Shown here one piece after another: positions 35,850 through 46,919 of a stretch of 64,000 nucleotides of DNA. Source of the DNA: Pseudofabraea citricarpa. Lineage: Eukaryota > Ascomycota > Leotiomycetes > Helotiales > Dermateaceae. Made by a program: the position numbers and the translations under genes. The first letter of the stretch is position 1, and every line of letters starts with the position of its first letter. The notes under the pieces are model-generated. The model was not told where the DNA came from. It saw only the letters and a list, made by a program, of their open reading frames with translations, and ran no database searches. The stretch lies in contig JAPWGK010000011.1 of the NCBI GenBank assembly GCA_029641185.1, positions 744,001-808,000 of the forward strand. The letters run 5' to 3'.

Positions 35850-36859
35850 TCAACGAAATGCAACGAAACGCAGTTCAATGCTCTCTCTAGGTAGGCCAGA
35901 GGCGCGTTCCCTATAGAAGGCTGTATGAAAGCATACTATAGCCGGAGTCAGTGCCAGTGACTGGTTCCATGAAGAAGTTCAACGGGTGTGGAAAACACAT
36001 ACTTGGGCCTATCTCTTTCGAATTTGAGTTCCTCAAGATGATGAGATCATCGACATCTTGATGACTGATATACCACCAGGCATGATCTTTGTTGGGATGG
36101 AGTAGCAAATTTGCTCCCACGTAATCATGGTGTAAAGAATTATTGGGCCTTGCATCGAATTTCATATAGATCGTCTTGCTGTCACACATAGCAAGTGGCC
36201 AGTCATTGTTCGGGCCCCGTAGGACCCGCCAGACTGTGGTAACGGTCAGTGTGCAAAGTTTCATCACTAGCGGGGAACAAACCTAATCATGTCGAAAGAA
36301 GCTTGTGCTAGAAACTCCTCGCAATTGGGGAAATGCTGATTCATTACAGTAAGAGCACCTCCGATATCAAAATCGCTGTGGGGGAGACTTGCAGGCTGCT
36401 CAAATACTATTTGCTCTCCTATCTTGGACGGAAATGCTAGGCTACGCTTGCTGACCTTGGATAGATCAGCATTTTATTTTATTTTAAATAGAGAACAAGA
36501 ATACGGACCTGATAATTCAGCCCGACGATCGTTCGATAATACGGGAACTCTCTCGGCAAGAGTTCAACGAGCTCGGGGAAGTATTTCGACCTGACGACGC
36601 CTGGCAATTCGAGATCTTTCGGGTCTATGGTAGTAATATGCTTCAAGAAGCAAAAGCTGTTCTCCTCGAGCGAAAATTTGTTCCCTCGGCGTACATCAGA
36701 CACGAGAAACGATTGTGTCATGTAGATATAGTTTGAATCGACAGCATCCTTGGTCTATGCTGTGGGAAAGTCAGTCGAAAAAGGTTTCTCCGTCTCGTAT
36801 AACTGTAAACATACGAGGTAGGGAATAGAAGCGACAACGTCCTCAAAACCAACGGCCAT
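35850..36859 (-). CDS. CmcJ/AsaB-like oxygenase-family protein, model has a 1-base phase gap
   Basis: Minus-strand exons 36815-36859, 36509-36754, 36283-36455, 36003-36233 and 35850-35935 reproduce a fungal CmcJ-like protein of about 260 residues. Markers are SFLVSDVRRGNKFSLEENSF, the YFPELVELLPREFP helix, VGLNYQ, VWRVLRGPNNDWPLAMCD, HAWWYISHQDVDDLIILR and the terminal HTAFYRERASGLPRESIEL. The family is named after a cephamycin methoxylation protein and includes fungal AsaB-type enzymes; biochemical roles are poorly defined. Four junctions agree in phase. The junction between 36283 and 36233 is off by one nucleotide: exon 3 leaves two bases where exon 4 needs one. Either there is a one-base indel or a non-consensus splice site, so the gene may be inactive. 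Confidence 0.68.
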
Positions 36860-37341
36860 CTCTATCATTAGAAGAACTGGTAGGTACGGAATCAATAACG
36901 TGGTCCCGGTGCCTACAAATTCATGTCGGTGCGAGGCTGGCGAAAGAGATGTACGGGGAGTGAGAATGAGGATGAGGGTGAGGATGCAGCTCGCTTGATG
37001 CTGTAAGCGATGCAGACAATAAAGCTGGCCAGACCTGGTGGACAAGTGAGTTGCGCTTACGTAAGACATCAGTGGTGAATCACCAGAATGGGGAATAGTG
37101 AATCGCTCTTGATTTACTAGGTACCTAGCTAGGTACAGTAGGTATGTACCGCACTAATCCTAAACGGGTGATATCCAACACCTCATACCTGCATCATTTC
37201 CATCTTCCATCTTCCATCTTTCCTGAATCTCTTCTTCTTCTTCCAACCAGCAGGACAGCCTTTTTACTTCCGCCGATAATTACCATTCTGTTACCGCTTC
37301 TTCTCCTCGTCCTCATCATCACCGTCTAGGCGCTTGTGACA
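36860..37341. other. Divergent promoter region
   Basis: About 480 bases between the CmcJ-like gene (-) and the amidase (+). TAGGTAC repeats occur at 37117-37150 and a CTTCTTC-rich leader precedes 37342. It may be a shared promoter. Confidence 0.5.
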
Positions 37342-39762
37342 ATGTTCTGGCCGACCTCGCCCCCCTTCGTCTCTTTGAAGAGTGCGGCCTACTTCGTTCA
37401 CCCTGAAGTCCAGGTATGTCAATGCTCTGATCTCGTAGAACAAGAAATACAAGCACAGGGCTCATCAAACCAGGCAATCCTTCGACAGAGTGATAATTCT
37501 GTCCCAGCGGCCCATGTCGTTCCCACAATTCTTGTTTCGGCGGTCGATGGCAAACTCAGCGCCGAGTCAATTGCATCCGAGATCCTGAGGTATGAGGCTA
37601 CAGATGATGTCTTCACTTCAGATTTCCTCACAAACACCATTGTTATCCAGTCTTCGGGCTTGATGTCACCTTACCAATCTGTGCTCTCAGAAAGCCTACA
37701 AGTCGATACAAGCGGCCTGAACTGGTCAGTGGACGATATAAGGATCATCGTCCATGATACTGGAGATACCCCACTCCCGAATGGTCCATATTTCCTCAAA
37801 GGTAATACGCTTCATCAGGCCTGGCGTCTCTTCCCGGATGATCTCGATGCCTTTCAAAGCACTTGCATCCCGAGCGGAGCGAACAAATCAAGGTTAGAAT
37901 CACAACTTCAAATATCGTGCGACTCCCTAGTGCTAACCGCAATAGCTATGAGGCTCTCAATGCCATGACTCCAGATGGAATGTGGCGAAGTGTCGCTGTC
38001 CCAAGTCGGCTTTACAGTAAACCCTCCAAGAAATTTCCCCTTGCTGGCAAGCGTATCAGTGTAAAGGACAACTTCGATCTTGCAGGCATCAAGACTGCCC
38101 TGTCGAACAAAGCATATCTTGCTACCTACGACGCCGCGAGATCTACTGCTGGAGTCATACAAACGCTTGTTGCACAAGGGGCTGTTGTTGTAGGCAAGAC
38201 AAAGATGTGCGCTTTCGCTACGGCCGAAAATCCCACAGACCAATGGGTTGATTTTCATTGCCCTTTCAACCCACGTGGATGCGGTTACCTAAAGCCTGGA
38301 GGTAGTACAACCGGCGGAGGTGCTGCCCTTGCCGGCTACAAATGGCTTGACTATTCAATTGGAACAGATAGTAAGCATAGAGTCTTCAAGTCCCAGGTTG
38401 AAACGTCGCCCTAACATCTCATGTACAGCAACTGGTAGCATAAGATCTCCAGCAGCTGCAAATGGTCTATTTGGCCTCCGTCCCACCTGGGGCTCGATAT
38501 CTACGGAGGGAATCGTACCAAATTGCCCGTGAGTGCTTAAAAAATTGGAATTGAAACGATTCAACACCAACTAAAACTCTATGTAGAATTTATGATACTG
38601 TGGGTATCCTTGGCCGAGACATAGAAGCGTTCACAGACTTGGCGAATGCTCTTCTCCCAAAGAATAACTTAGACTGCACAAAGGTAAGCATTTAGCGAGA
38701 TTTGACAAACCTAGTTATCTTAGCTTATTTTGAAAAAAAGTTCCCAAAGAAGATTCTGTATCCATCAGAAATGTTTCCTTTGGAGAATCCAGATCATCAA
38801 CGCGTGGTTGACGAGTTTGTGGTTGCACTGGAGAGCTTTCTCGGTGTGAAAAAGACAGAGTTCAGCTTGAACGAGCTTTGGAAATCCTCACGCCCCGAAG
38901 AATCAGAGGAAGACACAGTCAATGAGTTCCTAGGAACGGTAAGCCGTCACCCGAAGCGTTTGTGGCATTGAACTAATGCAGTATAAGGCTGGATCAGATC
39001 CATACCGCTATGACTCATGGAATGGATTTACAAAATTCAGAGCAGATCACCAGAAGAAGTTTGGATCGGAAGCGTATGTGGGACCATATATGCAGTGGTT
39101 CTGGTAAGATCTCGACACCTCTTGTGTAGATATGAAACTGACGACCAATTCAGGGATGATGGTTCTAAGATACCAGCCGAAAGAATCGAAACCGCGCATA
39201 AGAAGATCAAGATATACAAACAATGGTTTCGTGAAAATGTTCTCAAGCCCGACGAAGACTCCGGCTCTGATGCTATCCTGGTCCTGCCGTTTGGAGACAG
39301 TAACCCCAACTACCGAGATATGCCCAATAAGTATGTAGATCGAAATTTAGTCCATGTGAACAGCTAATGACATCGGCAGCGTCGGTGGACCAGTTCCAGC
39401 AATGACTCAATGGTATATGCCACCCATGCTTTCCATTCCACATCTCGTGATTCCCTGTAAGATTTACCCGGGATTGCTATCCTGTGAATAATATTTTGCT
39501 TACTATAAGTAGTTGGTCAAATCTCTTACAAGTCCCGGGTGTCTAAGAAGACTGAGTATTTTCCAGCCGTAGGCACAATTGCCGGCGCTCAAGGTAAGCG
39601 TTATTTGTACCCGCCACAATTCATATTCTTACTTTAAAAACCGTAGGAAGTGATAAGATGCTTCTTGCACTTGCAAAGAGCGCACTATCTAAGGCAGGGA
39701 AGCTTTTAATAGTCGATACTGGTACTACAATGTTCAAAACCAAAATCTTACCTTGCATCTAG
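37342..39762 (+). CDS. Amidase signature family enzyme with N-terminal extension
   Basis: Ten exons join in phase: 37342-37892, 37946-38370, 38429-38528, 38587-38683, 38741-38938, 38982-39103, 39154-39330, 39380-39456, 39513-39593 and 39647-39762, giving 647 residues. Catalytic residues of the Ser-cisSer-Lys triad are visible. The Lys is in GKRISVKDNFDLAG, the cis-Ser in KPGGSTTGGGAALAG and the nucleophile in SIGTDTTGSIRSPAA. The last two are rejoined only after splicing. The end (GSDKMLLALAKSALSKAGK) matches fungal amidases. The first ~190 residues are an extra domain seen in some fungal amidases, of unknown function. The enzyme would hydrolyse an amide or related C-N bond. It is divergent from the CmcJ-like gene with a shared promoter, hinting at joint control. 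Confidence 0.9.
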
Positions 39763-40886
39763 ATGCATCTCGATACATCTCTAGCCAGCTCTCAGAGGGC
39801 TGTAGGCTAGTAAACTCGGTGATTTTCTCTTCTGGGCGAGGGGTGTTGCGTATGACAGAAAAGCCTTAGATATTAGCATTAATAAAGCAGTCCATTCCAT
39901 ATACTATATGCGGTTCAGAAACTCGAATGAATAAAGTCCTCACCCCGTCGCGAACACGATTTCTAAACTACTGTCTCTAAACCAATGCAAATATTATACA
40001 CAGGGCTTGTATCTCTAATAGACTAAGATACCTCAAGATAATAAAGTTAGAGTTAAAGAGATTTTTATATAAGAGAATTATTTTAACACAAAGCTAGAAT
40101 TCAGAGTTGAGGGTTCCCCTTTGCGTCTATATCCTTGATTTCCTTGACTTAATAGTAGCAAAAAAAATGATAATTCGAAAAGAATATAGATAGGAGTTTT
40201 GACAGCTTGTTGGTATTCCTAGACTCGTAAAATACTAGTCTAGAGGCTCTTTAAAAGGCATACTCCAGACCAGGCTCCGTTGAATCTCTATCTTATATTC
40301 CCAACTAGCACTTGTCCGATTAGTATAGCAACTTCAAGTTGCAAACTCTCGAAAGAGAAATTTTTGTTCTTTATTCTCCATGAAACCTACTTGTAATTTA
40401 TGCCTAACGAAAACCATCAACACTAATTTCCTGACTACCTTAACCTAGCTATTCCGAACTTGGAAGCCAAAGTTTCTTATCTTCCAGACGTTGGATATAG
40501 ATACCAGAGTCATAGTACGCAGTGGATATTTTTCCTAATTTGTTAATAACGGAAAAGGAATTTACTAAAAGCACGGAGATTTAATGTCATTCTTCAGATG
40601 ACCCCCACCTACCAGCTCCGACCTTGGCCGTCGGCTCGGATTCGTTAGATTCAGTGCAGGTTTTCCGAGCCTCCGTGTAAGCATATCAGGTATACACTGC
40701 ATCCTCGATTCCCTTCCGGGCTATATGGCAATGTTATTAGGTATAGATAGCCACATAGAACACAACAGTAGTATATCTATACCTATCATCTATAGACAAA
40801 GCTCTACAGCTCCCTCGACACAAGGATATTCTGCCTTCTTCCCCTCCTGCTTCAACCGTAAACGTTCACGCCTCCGAATCGCCACC
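39763..40886. other. AT-rich intergenic region
   Basis: From about 39950 to 40600 the sequence is strongly AT-rich with no coding signal, possibly decayed repeat DNA. The last 150 bases form a TATA-containing promoter and pyrimidine-rich leader of the cupin gene. Confidence 0.5.
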
Positions 40887-41422
40887 ATGGTCCTCGAATC
40901 CCGCTCTGCAGCCCAATGGTTCCACATTCCGCAGTCCACCTTTGAGGTGATGGCCCACACGCAATTCGGTACGCACGCAGCTCATAAATGCACTGATGTT
41001 ATCGCGAGTACTAATATCTGCTTTCAAGATGACGTGTTTGCCACCAAGAAGGATCCAGGTGTTGAGAACCCCATGGTCGCTTCGTATTTCATTATCGAGA
41101 AGACCAACAAGCCAGCCACCAGATCGCCCGTCTACACGTCTGAGGAGACAGGAGTCGTGATCAAAGGTACGTGCAACCATGAAGAGGCACCGGAAGACCA
41201 TCTGCTTCTATCTCTTTTTCGAGTCTTGATAGCTAATGAAGGTGGCCAGGAACGCTTCGTCTCACAGACGAGACCGGTACCGCCGTCATACTGGGCGAAG
41301 GATCGACTTTCTTCATCCACCGCCATAGCCAGATTACCTTTGAGGCATTTCAGCGTGATTTTGTAGCCTTGTATAAAGCGGCGACGAGGTGGTCGATTCA
41401 CCAGGGCGGTGGACACGATTAA
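40887..41422 (+). CDS. Cupin-fold protein (EutQ-like)
   Basis: Two exons, 40887-41166 and 41250-41422, give 150 residues. The ATG has an ideal context (GCCACCATGG). The splice restores GVVIKGTLRLTDETGTAVIL, the beta-strand and turn pattern of the small RmlC-like cupins annotated as ethanolamine-utilisation EutQ-like or DUF861. EGSTFFIHRHSQITFEAF continues the barrel. These proteins are single-domain cupins that may bind a metal or act as isomerase or dioxygenase-like accessory enzymes. The exact reaction is unknown. It begins the plus-strand part of the enzyme-rich block. Confidence 0.82.
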
Positions 41423-42048
41423 ATGACGAGAGGAAGAAATAGACAAGAGGATGGTGGATAGATAGAAAACAATCTCTGCAATAGAATAGATTGCAAGACG
41501 GCAACCTCAATCCACTTTGAAATCTCCAGCGCCTCTAATTCTCGTGGAACAATATATGGTTCTGACCGAGATAAATTGCTTCAATTACAGGAGGTAACTT
41601 GAAGCTTGAATGACTGCCCGACCCCTGCGTATGAGCGACCCGCACCGTATGCTCCGTAGCTTCACCTGAAGATTATTTTACAATCACCGCATTGTTTTAT
41701 TTTTTATTTATTGCCTGCCCTGATTGACAGAATCCGACCAGAATTCAACGTCGCTAACGCCTATCGGTGGGTTAATCCGAGATCAAGCAGATGTAGCGAG
41801 ATCCGAACGGGGCGGGTAGCGAACGCAGCCGTTAGCACATGAGAGCTTTTAGTTCTATCTATGAGATATTGTTGGAGGTTAATGGTGGGAGCTTAAAAGG
41901 GGTCGTAATCTACAGTTGGGAAACTCTTCAAAGCCATGCATAGAAGCTCGGATCTTTTCAAAAAAACCAGTAGTTTCCAATTTCGTCTCTTCTCTTCTCT
42001 TCTCTTCTCTTCTCTTCTCTTCATAGATAAACAACCAACCAACGAGCC
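41423..42048. other. Intergenic, ends in TCTTC microsatellite leader
   Basis: No gene is seen. The last 65 bases before 42049 contain a (TCTTC)n tract in the probable 5' leader of the VOC gene. Confidence 0.5.
41985..42022 (+). repeat. (TCTTC)n microsatellite
   Basis: About seven TCTTC/TCTTCTC pentamer copies sit 27-64 bases upstream of the VOC start codon. CT-rich tracts are common in fungal core promoters; the length here may vary between strains. Confidence 0.8.
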
Positions 42049-42561
42049 ATGTCCCCAAACGACCCATGGAAGCCGCCCGCCTTCGGCTCGCCCATGCACG
42101 TTAACATTCCCGCGCGCGACGTGCAGCGATGTTCGTCTTCCCTCCCCCTTCCACTCTCATCCATCAATAAGCAGCATGGCTAAGTCAAGACCGGCTCGCT
42201 AGCACATGCCTTCTACGTGGCCGTCTTCGGGCCGGGCTGGAAGTGGTATAACGAGCGACAGCCCTCGTCCATCGACCGCGACGAGCTCATGCTGCGAGAC
42301 TGGAAGCCCGACGTGAGTCTGACGGCGGGCATCGCGAAAGTCGCCCATCACATCCCTATCACGAGCGGCCGGAACGCCGTGACCGTCTGGTACCTGGTCG
42401 AGGACGTGCAGCGCTCAGCCCAGCTGGTCGCTGAGGAGGGCGGGAAGATGGTCTCTGAGATCCTCAACGAGGGCGCGAATGGGCTGTATGCGTATTTTGA
42501 AGATACCGAGGGCGTGGTCAGTGTTATCTATCAGTTCGTCGGGACTCTTGCTGGAGGTTAG
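42049..42561 (+). CDS. VOC/glyoxalase-superfamily protein
   Basis: Two exons, 42049-42130 and 42203-42561, give 146 residues. The join restores HVNIPARDVQRSHAFYVAVF, the opening beta-alpha unit of the vicinal-oxygen-chelate fold. The second half-module is VTVWYLVEDVQRSAQLVAEE, ending in GLYAYFEDTEGVVSVIYQF. The fold uses a divalent metal to act on alpha-hydroxyketone, epoxide or catechol-like substrates, or to bind a toxic compound. With cupin and dioxygenase neighbours it could be an isomerase or resistance protein of the pathway. Confidence 0.85.
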
Positions 42562-43084
42562 CGGGGTGGCCATTGGGAATTGGGATACCAGAATCTGGAA
42601 ATAGCACATGCCGAAACAGATTTGGAGAGCAAAGAGAGAGAGAGTGAGATGGTAGCTGGCTGCTTCAAAGGATTATGGTCTGTGCAAACTTCATGCACAG
42701 GAAGCCTTTTCCCCACACACCTATCTATATATATTCTAGAACCCTCAAATCTAGAGCTGTCATTTTTTGGTAAGACTTCGGTCAGGTTACATTTAAAATA
42801 GTCGCCTGAGATTGTAAACACCGATTATATTCTATCTTAAAGTGTTCTTTATTTCATTCAAAGCCAAGGAATGGGAACAACTCGTAACAAGCAAGTCTCG
42901 GTTATAAGCGACCGAGCTGGTCTGGGCGTCGCATTAGAGGTATCGAGATAGAAGTTGGTACATGATGACTCAACGAACGGCAAGGTCTTTTTCTTTAGAC
43001 ATATTTCATTGTTGAATCTACGCGGCTGACAGAATCAAAATCATAATCAAAATCAAGCTAACTGTGACATGTCTCATTTCCAAT
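42562..43084. other. Convergent intergenic region
   Basis: 3' flanks of the VOC gene (+) and PhyH gene (-). No gene is seen. Confidence 0.5.
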
Positions 43085-44168
43085 TCAAGCAGCAACCTCT
43101 CCAACGGCCTTTGCAACGCCCTCGACCTCGTCATCCTTCTCTTTCGAGGGATTGTAGCCAGGGATCACGCGCTCATCAACGCCGACATGGCCCAGGAACG
43201 ACTCGAGAGGACTCGAGTGGTCGATCCACCCTAAGTTAGGAGCGGCGACATCATATCCCAGACGGCGTTGCACTGGCAGCGAGTACTTCTTGACCTGCTC
43301 GGTTGAGGTGGTGAGGTACATGTTCTCCTCCTGAATCTCAAAGTTAGTCATGGCTACTAGCACGATTAGTGTCGGTAGCTGCACTCACCTGGCGGAGATG
43401 CGGCTGCATCATGAATAGAGAGTAGACCAGTCTCTCCTGGTTAGTGGTGGAGTTCTCGCCTGCGCCATGGTAACACGACGAAAGCATAATGAAGGCGTCA
43501 CCAGCCTCAAGCTCGGCTGCGATGCATGTCTCGCGCGCTGGCGGATCATTGTAAGCGTCAAGATGGGATCCGGGCGAGAAGACGGTGGCGCCGTTCTCTT
43601 TGGTAGTCTTGCGGCCGGCGATGAAGAAGCTGATGCAGCGGTCACGGCCCACCTTGTACTCCTCGGGCGTAATGCGCTGCGTCTCGTTGAAGTAGATGCT
43701 GTCGTCCCGGTGCAGATCCTGCATGGCCGTCTGGGGTGCAACGGCAAACATGGTGGTGGCGCAAGCGATGGACTTCGCGACCGTCTTGACAAACTTGTTC
43801 CCCAGCCAGCTCTCGTACTTGACCGACAGGAAGTGATCAGCCACGCCCATGTACAGGTCATCGGTCAATACGCGCTCAACCAGGTCGGGGAGATGTGTGG
43901 GGAGTCGGGAGATGCGCTTCGTGGTGTCGGCAGGGTTGGCATAAGTCATGCTGTCTAGGACAGGCTTTGCTGCCTTCTCAGCCTCCACGACCTCCTCAGG
44001 CGTGAGGAAATTCTTTACCACCACACCGCCGTTGTAGATCATCGACTTGACCAGCTGGTCAACTGTAGCGGTGGAGCGGTCAAATCGCTCGAGCTTGAAG
44101 TCATACTGGGGACTGAGCCTCAGTGTGGTCTCGGTGGTTAGATCGTGCTCGGTGATGGTTAGAGACAT
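43085..44168 (-). CDS. PhyH-type Fe(II)/2-oxoglutarate dioxygenase
   Basis: Two exons on the minus strand, 43389-44168 and 43085-43330, give 341 residues. The HxD iron ligands are in QDLHRDDSIYF, the distal His in SCYHGAGENS and the 2-oxoglutarate-binding Arg in NQERLVYS. The junction restores LRQEENMYL, a conserved end motif. This layout (HRDD, NGAT-PGSH, YHGAGEN, RQEEN) resembles the FtmOx1/AsqJ group of fungal metabolite dioxygenases. That group performs desaturation, epoxidation, endoperoxidation or hydroxylation using O2 and 2-oxoglutarate. It is divergent from the P450 gene, with 1 kb between their starts. Its real substrate is unknown. The 3' splice site at ATTCAG was chosen because it gives the conserved motif. 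Confidence 0.92.
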
Positions 44169-45166
44169 GACGAACAAGCTAATGGGGTCTGGAAGTGTTG
44201 TTCTTGGATTTGACAGACACAGAAAGAATGAACTGAGCGATTATGCTATCTGTGTTGTTTATGCTTAATTATATGTTTTCGCGACGGGCCGACGTGGCTT
44301 CCTTGTGTGTGGCTCTCGACCAGCAATACGCCAAGAGAGAGGGCGATAACGGAGACGGAAGTGTCTGCAACGGAACACCTTTTTCTTCATGCTGTACAGT
44401 ATATCTCGGCATCATACGTTAGAGCACGGAGGTGCAATTCAGGTGCAGAAGCTTGTGGTTGTGGTGGTGATTCGGGCGCGGAGACTCGGTGTACTCGGGC
44501 CCGTACTGACAGTACGAATTCATCCTTCTTCGCAATGCACAGGGGTATATCCGAGAGATTGGCTTCTCTCTCCCTCCGAGATCTGCTTGACAGTACTGTA
44601 TCTATCTAGCTGCCTTGTCACGTGGCTATTGAAACTGCACTACCTTGCTGTTTCTCCGTAACATGTTGCAGCTGACTGGGTATAGCAGGAGCTAATTGGC
44701 TAAACGTAACCTTGCGTGAATAGTCTTAGCTTTACTCGTACGGACGACGGCAATCTCGGTGAGCGCTACGAAAAGTGAAGTTATACTGTTTGAACTTTCT
44801 TTTTCGAGGGGGTATGCAATCGGATATCAAATGTATTTACGACGAAAAATACCACGAAATTAAGAGTTGTGGTATTCGAATTCTTGTAGATAGTGTATAA
44901 GATTATAACGCTTGGTCATTGCTTGAAATAGAATATTCCTTTTTCAGGATAGAAAATTGCAGGAAATTTGACCTTAGGAGGCTGTACGAGGTATATAACC
45001 AATGCAGTAGGTTCTTTAGGTTTCAGCTTATTTGTGGCGCCTGAGCGGGGGATATGTGGGGCCTCGGATGGGTGGTAGACTACAAAGCGTTAATGAGTAC
45101 GTCGTGGTTTCTGTAAAAGGTACTCGTCTTTCCCCGGATCCTCATCTTCCAATACTATACGCCCTA
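44169..45166. other. Divergent promoter region, PhyH / P450
   Basis: About 1 kb with short frames lacking domains. A TATA-like GTATATAACC lies near 44990, and a CCTGAGC core occurs at 45040, matching the motif clustered upstream of the aldehyde dehydrogenase gene. Confidence 0.45.
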
Positions 45167-46731
45167 ATGAGCATTACTCAGCTCCTAAGACCCGTGATTG
45201 GGCAGTGGTCGCTTATTCTTCCTTCGCTTGTAGTCCTCTTCTTGCTCTATACTCGCTATCGTCATGGGCTCAACAGAATTCCTGGGCCCTTACTAGCCTC
45301 ACTTAGTCCGATTCCACGTATGTGGGTAGTCTGGAAAGGGAAGAGCCATTTGTATGATCATGAGATGCACAAGAGATATGGCCCGCTGGTCCGTCTGGCT
45401 CCCAATACGTTCTCCCTGAGTGACGGCGCCAGCATCGAGCAGGTCTACGGCGTCTCGACAAACTTCTACAAATCCGGCTTCTTCGACCCTGTGCGGTTCT
45501 ACGACGCCGAAGGATTGCTTCCAGATCCTTTCGTGGTCACTGATAAAAAGCTCCATCTTCGAATGAAGAGAAATGCTGGGAACGCTTACTCGATGAGTGG
45601 CCTGTCGAAAGTAGAGGGCCATGTGGATGTCATGTTGGAAAAAGTCATCAACTTGCTCAAAGATCAATATATGGATAAGCCGTGCCCAATGGGGAATGTG
45701 GCTGTCTGGTTTGCACTGGACACTGTCTCTTCTATCACGTACGGCAGAGATCTAGGTATGCTGGACGGCAGTGGTAAGAGAGGCATGCTCGACGCTCTTG
45801 CTAGCAGTCTTGTCTACTTATCCGTGGTATGTGGAACCCTCCTGTGGCCAGCGGGAGAACATAACTGACATCTACCCTCTAGGTTGGGCAGCAACCATGG
45901 CTTCACAAGATTCTCCTCGGCAATCCACGCGTAGCAAGGTGGTGGGAAGGACGGAGCGACCAGAGCTTTGTTATGGAGATTCTAGGCGTTGCCATGGCCG
46001 AGACGGCCGCGGCCACCAAACGACTTGAAGAAGGTATTGAGAAGGATGAGACGTTCCTTAGCCATCTGCTCCTCAATCAACGCAAGAACCCAGCCTCAGT
46101 GACGGATCGCGAGATTGGCACTCACACCTTTGGCAACATCACGGCAGGCAGCGACACAACTGCCACTGCACTCCGCTCTGTTCTTATCAACCTGCTCACC
46201 CATCCGGATATTTACCGACGCGTCTGCGAAGAGGTTCGGAACGAGTTGACGCTTCCTGTTAGCTTTGCCGCTGCATCGAAACTTCCGCTCCTCAAAGCCG
46301 TGATTCAAGAAGCCATCCGATGGCAGCCGTCTGTGTCGATGATATTGGCGCGTAGCGTACCAGCGGGTGGTGCGACCATCTGTGGCTACAAACTCCCGGC
46401 CGGCACGGAGGTTGGCATCAATCCGTACATTGTTCAACGAGACCCAAAAGTCTATCCGGATCCAGAGGAATTCAGACCGGAGCGGTGGATGACGGAAGAT
46501 AAAGAGCACCTGGCGTTGATGCAGCGCAACTTCTTCGCTTTTGGCGGGGGATCACATACGTGTAGTGGCCGTCATATCTCATTGATGGAGGTGACGAAGT
46601 TCGTACCGACGCTCCTGCTGAACTTTGACCTAGAGCTGGCGGTGCCGAAGGAAAGTTTGGGTGTGCATACGTACTTCCTGGCATCGCAGACGGGGTTTGT
46701 CGTGTCTCTGAAAGGACGCAAGCTGGATTAG
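45167..46731 (+). CDS. Cytochrome P450 monooxygenase
   Basis: Two exons, 45167-45826 and 45883-46731, give 502 residues. The N-terminus has a hydrophobic ER anchor (LILPSLVVLFLLYTRY), then RIPGPLLAS. P450 signatures are in order: oxygen-binding I helix ITAGSDTTATA, ExxR in QEAIRWQP, the PERF-type FRPERW and the heme loop FAFGGGSHTCSGRHI with the Cys ligand. It fits the large group of fungal pisatin-demethylase/trichodiene-oxygenase-like P450s that oxidise pathway intermediates or plant compounds. The frame is open upstream to 45032, but the ATG at 45167 gives the normal anchor position. It lies between the dioxygenase (divergent) and the regulator (convergent). Confidence 0.93.
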
Positions 46732-46919
46732 TGCTGGCGATGGAGTTGGAGGGGACTGGAAATGTGGGTTGGTGAAATTAAAATGGCTACATAAGATACA
46801 TGTAAGGGATGGATATAGCTTGTAGAGCTATAGAAAACAAAGTTACAAATGATCAAGAGATATCATATCAACGCACCGTCCAGTTATTGTTGATGTCGCC
46901 CCGATACGCGATTCTAAAT

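Noticed and set aside
43085..44168. Reading the PhyH gene as a primary phytanoyl-CoA hydroxylase of peroxisomes
   Set aside because: No peroxisomal PTS signal is apparent, and the HRDD/YHGAGEN pattern is closer to metabolite dioxygenases of the FtmOx1/AsqJ kind.
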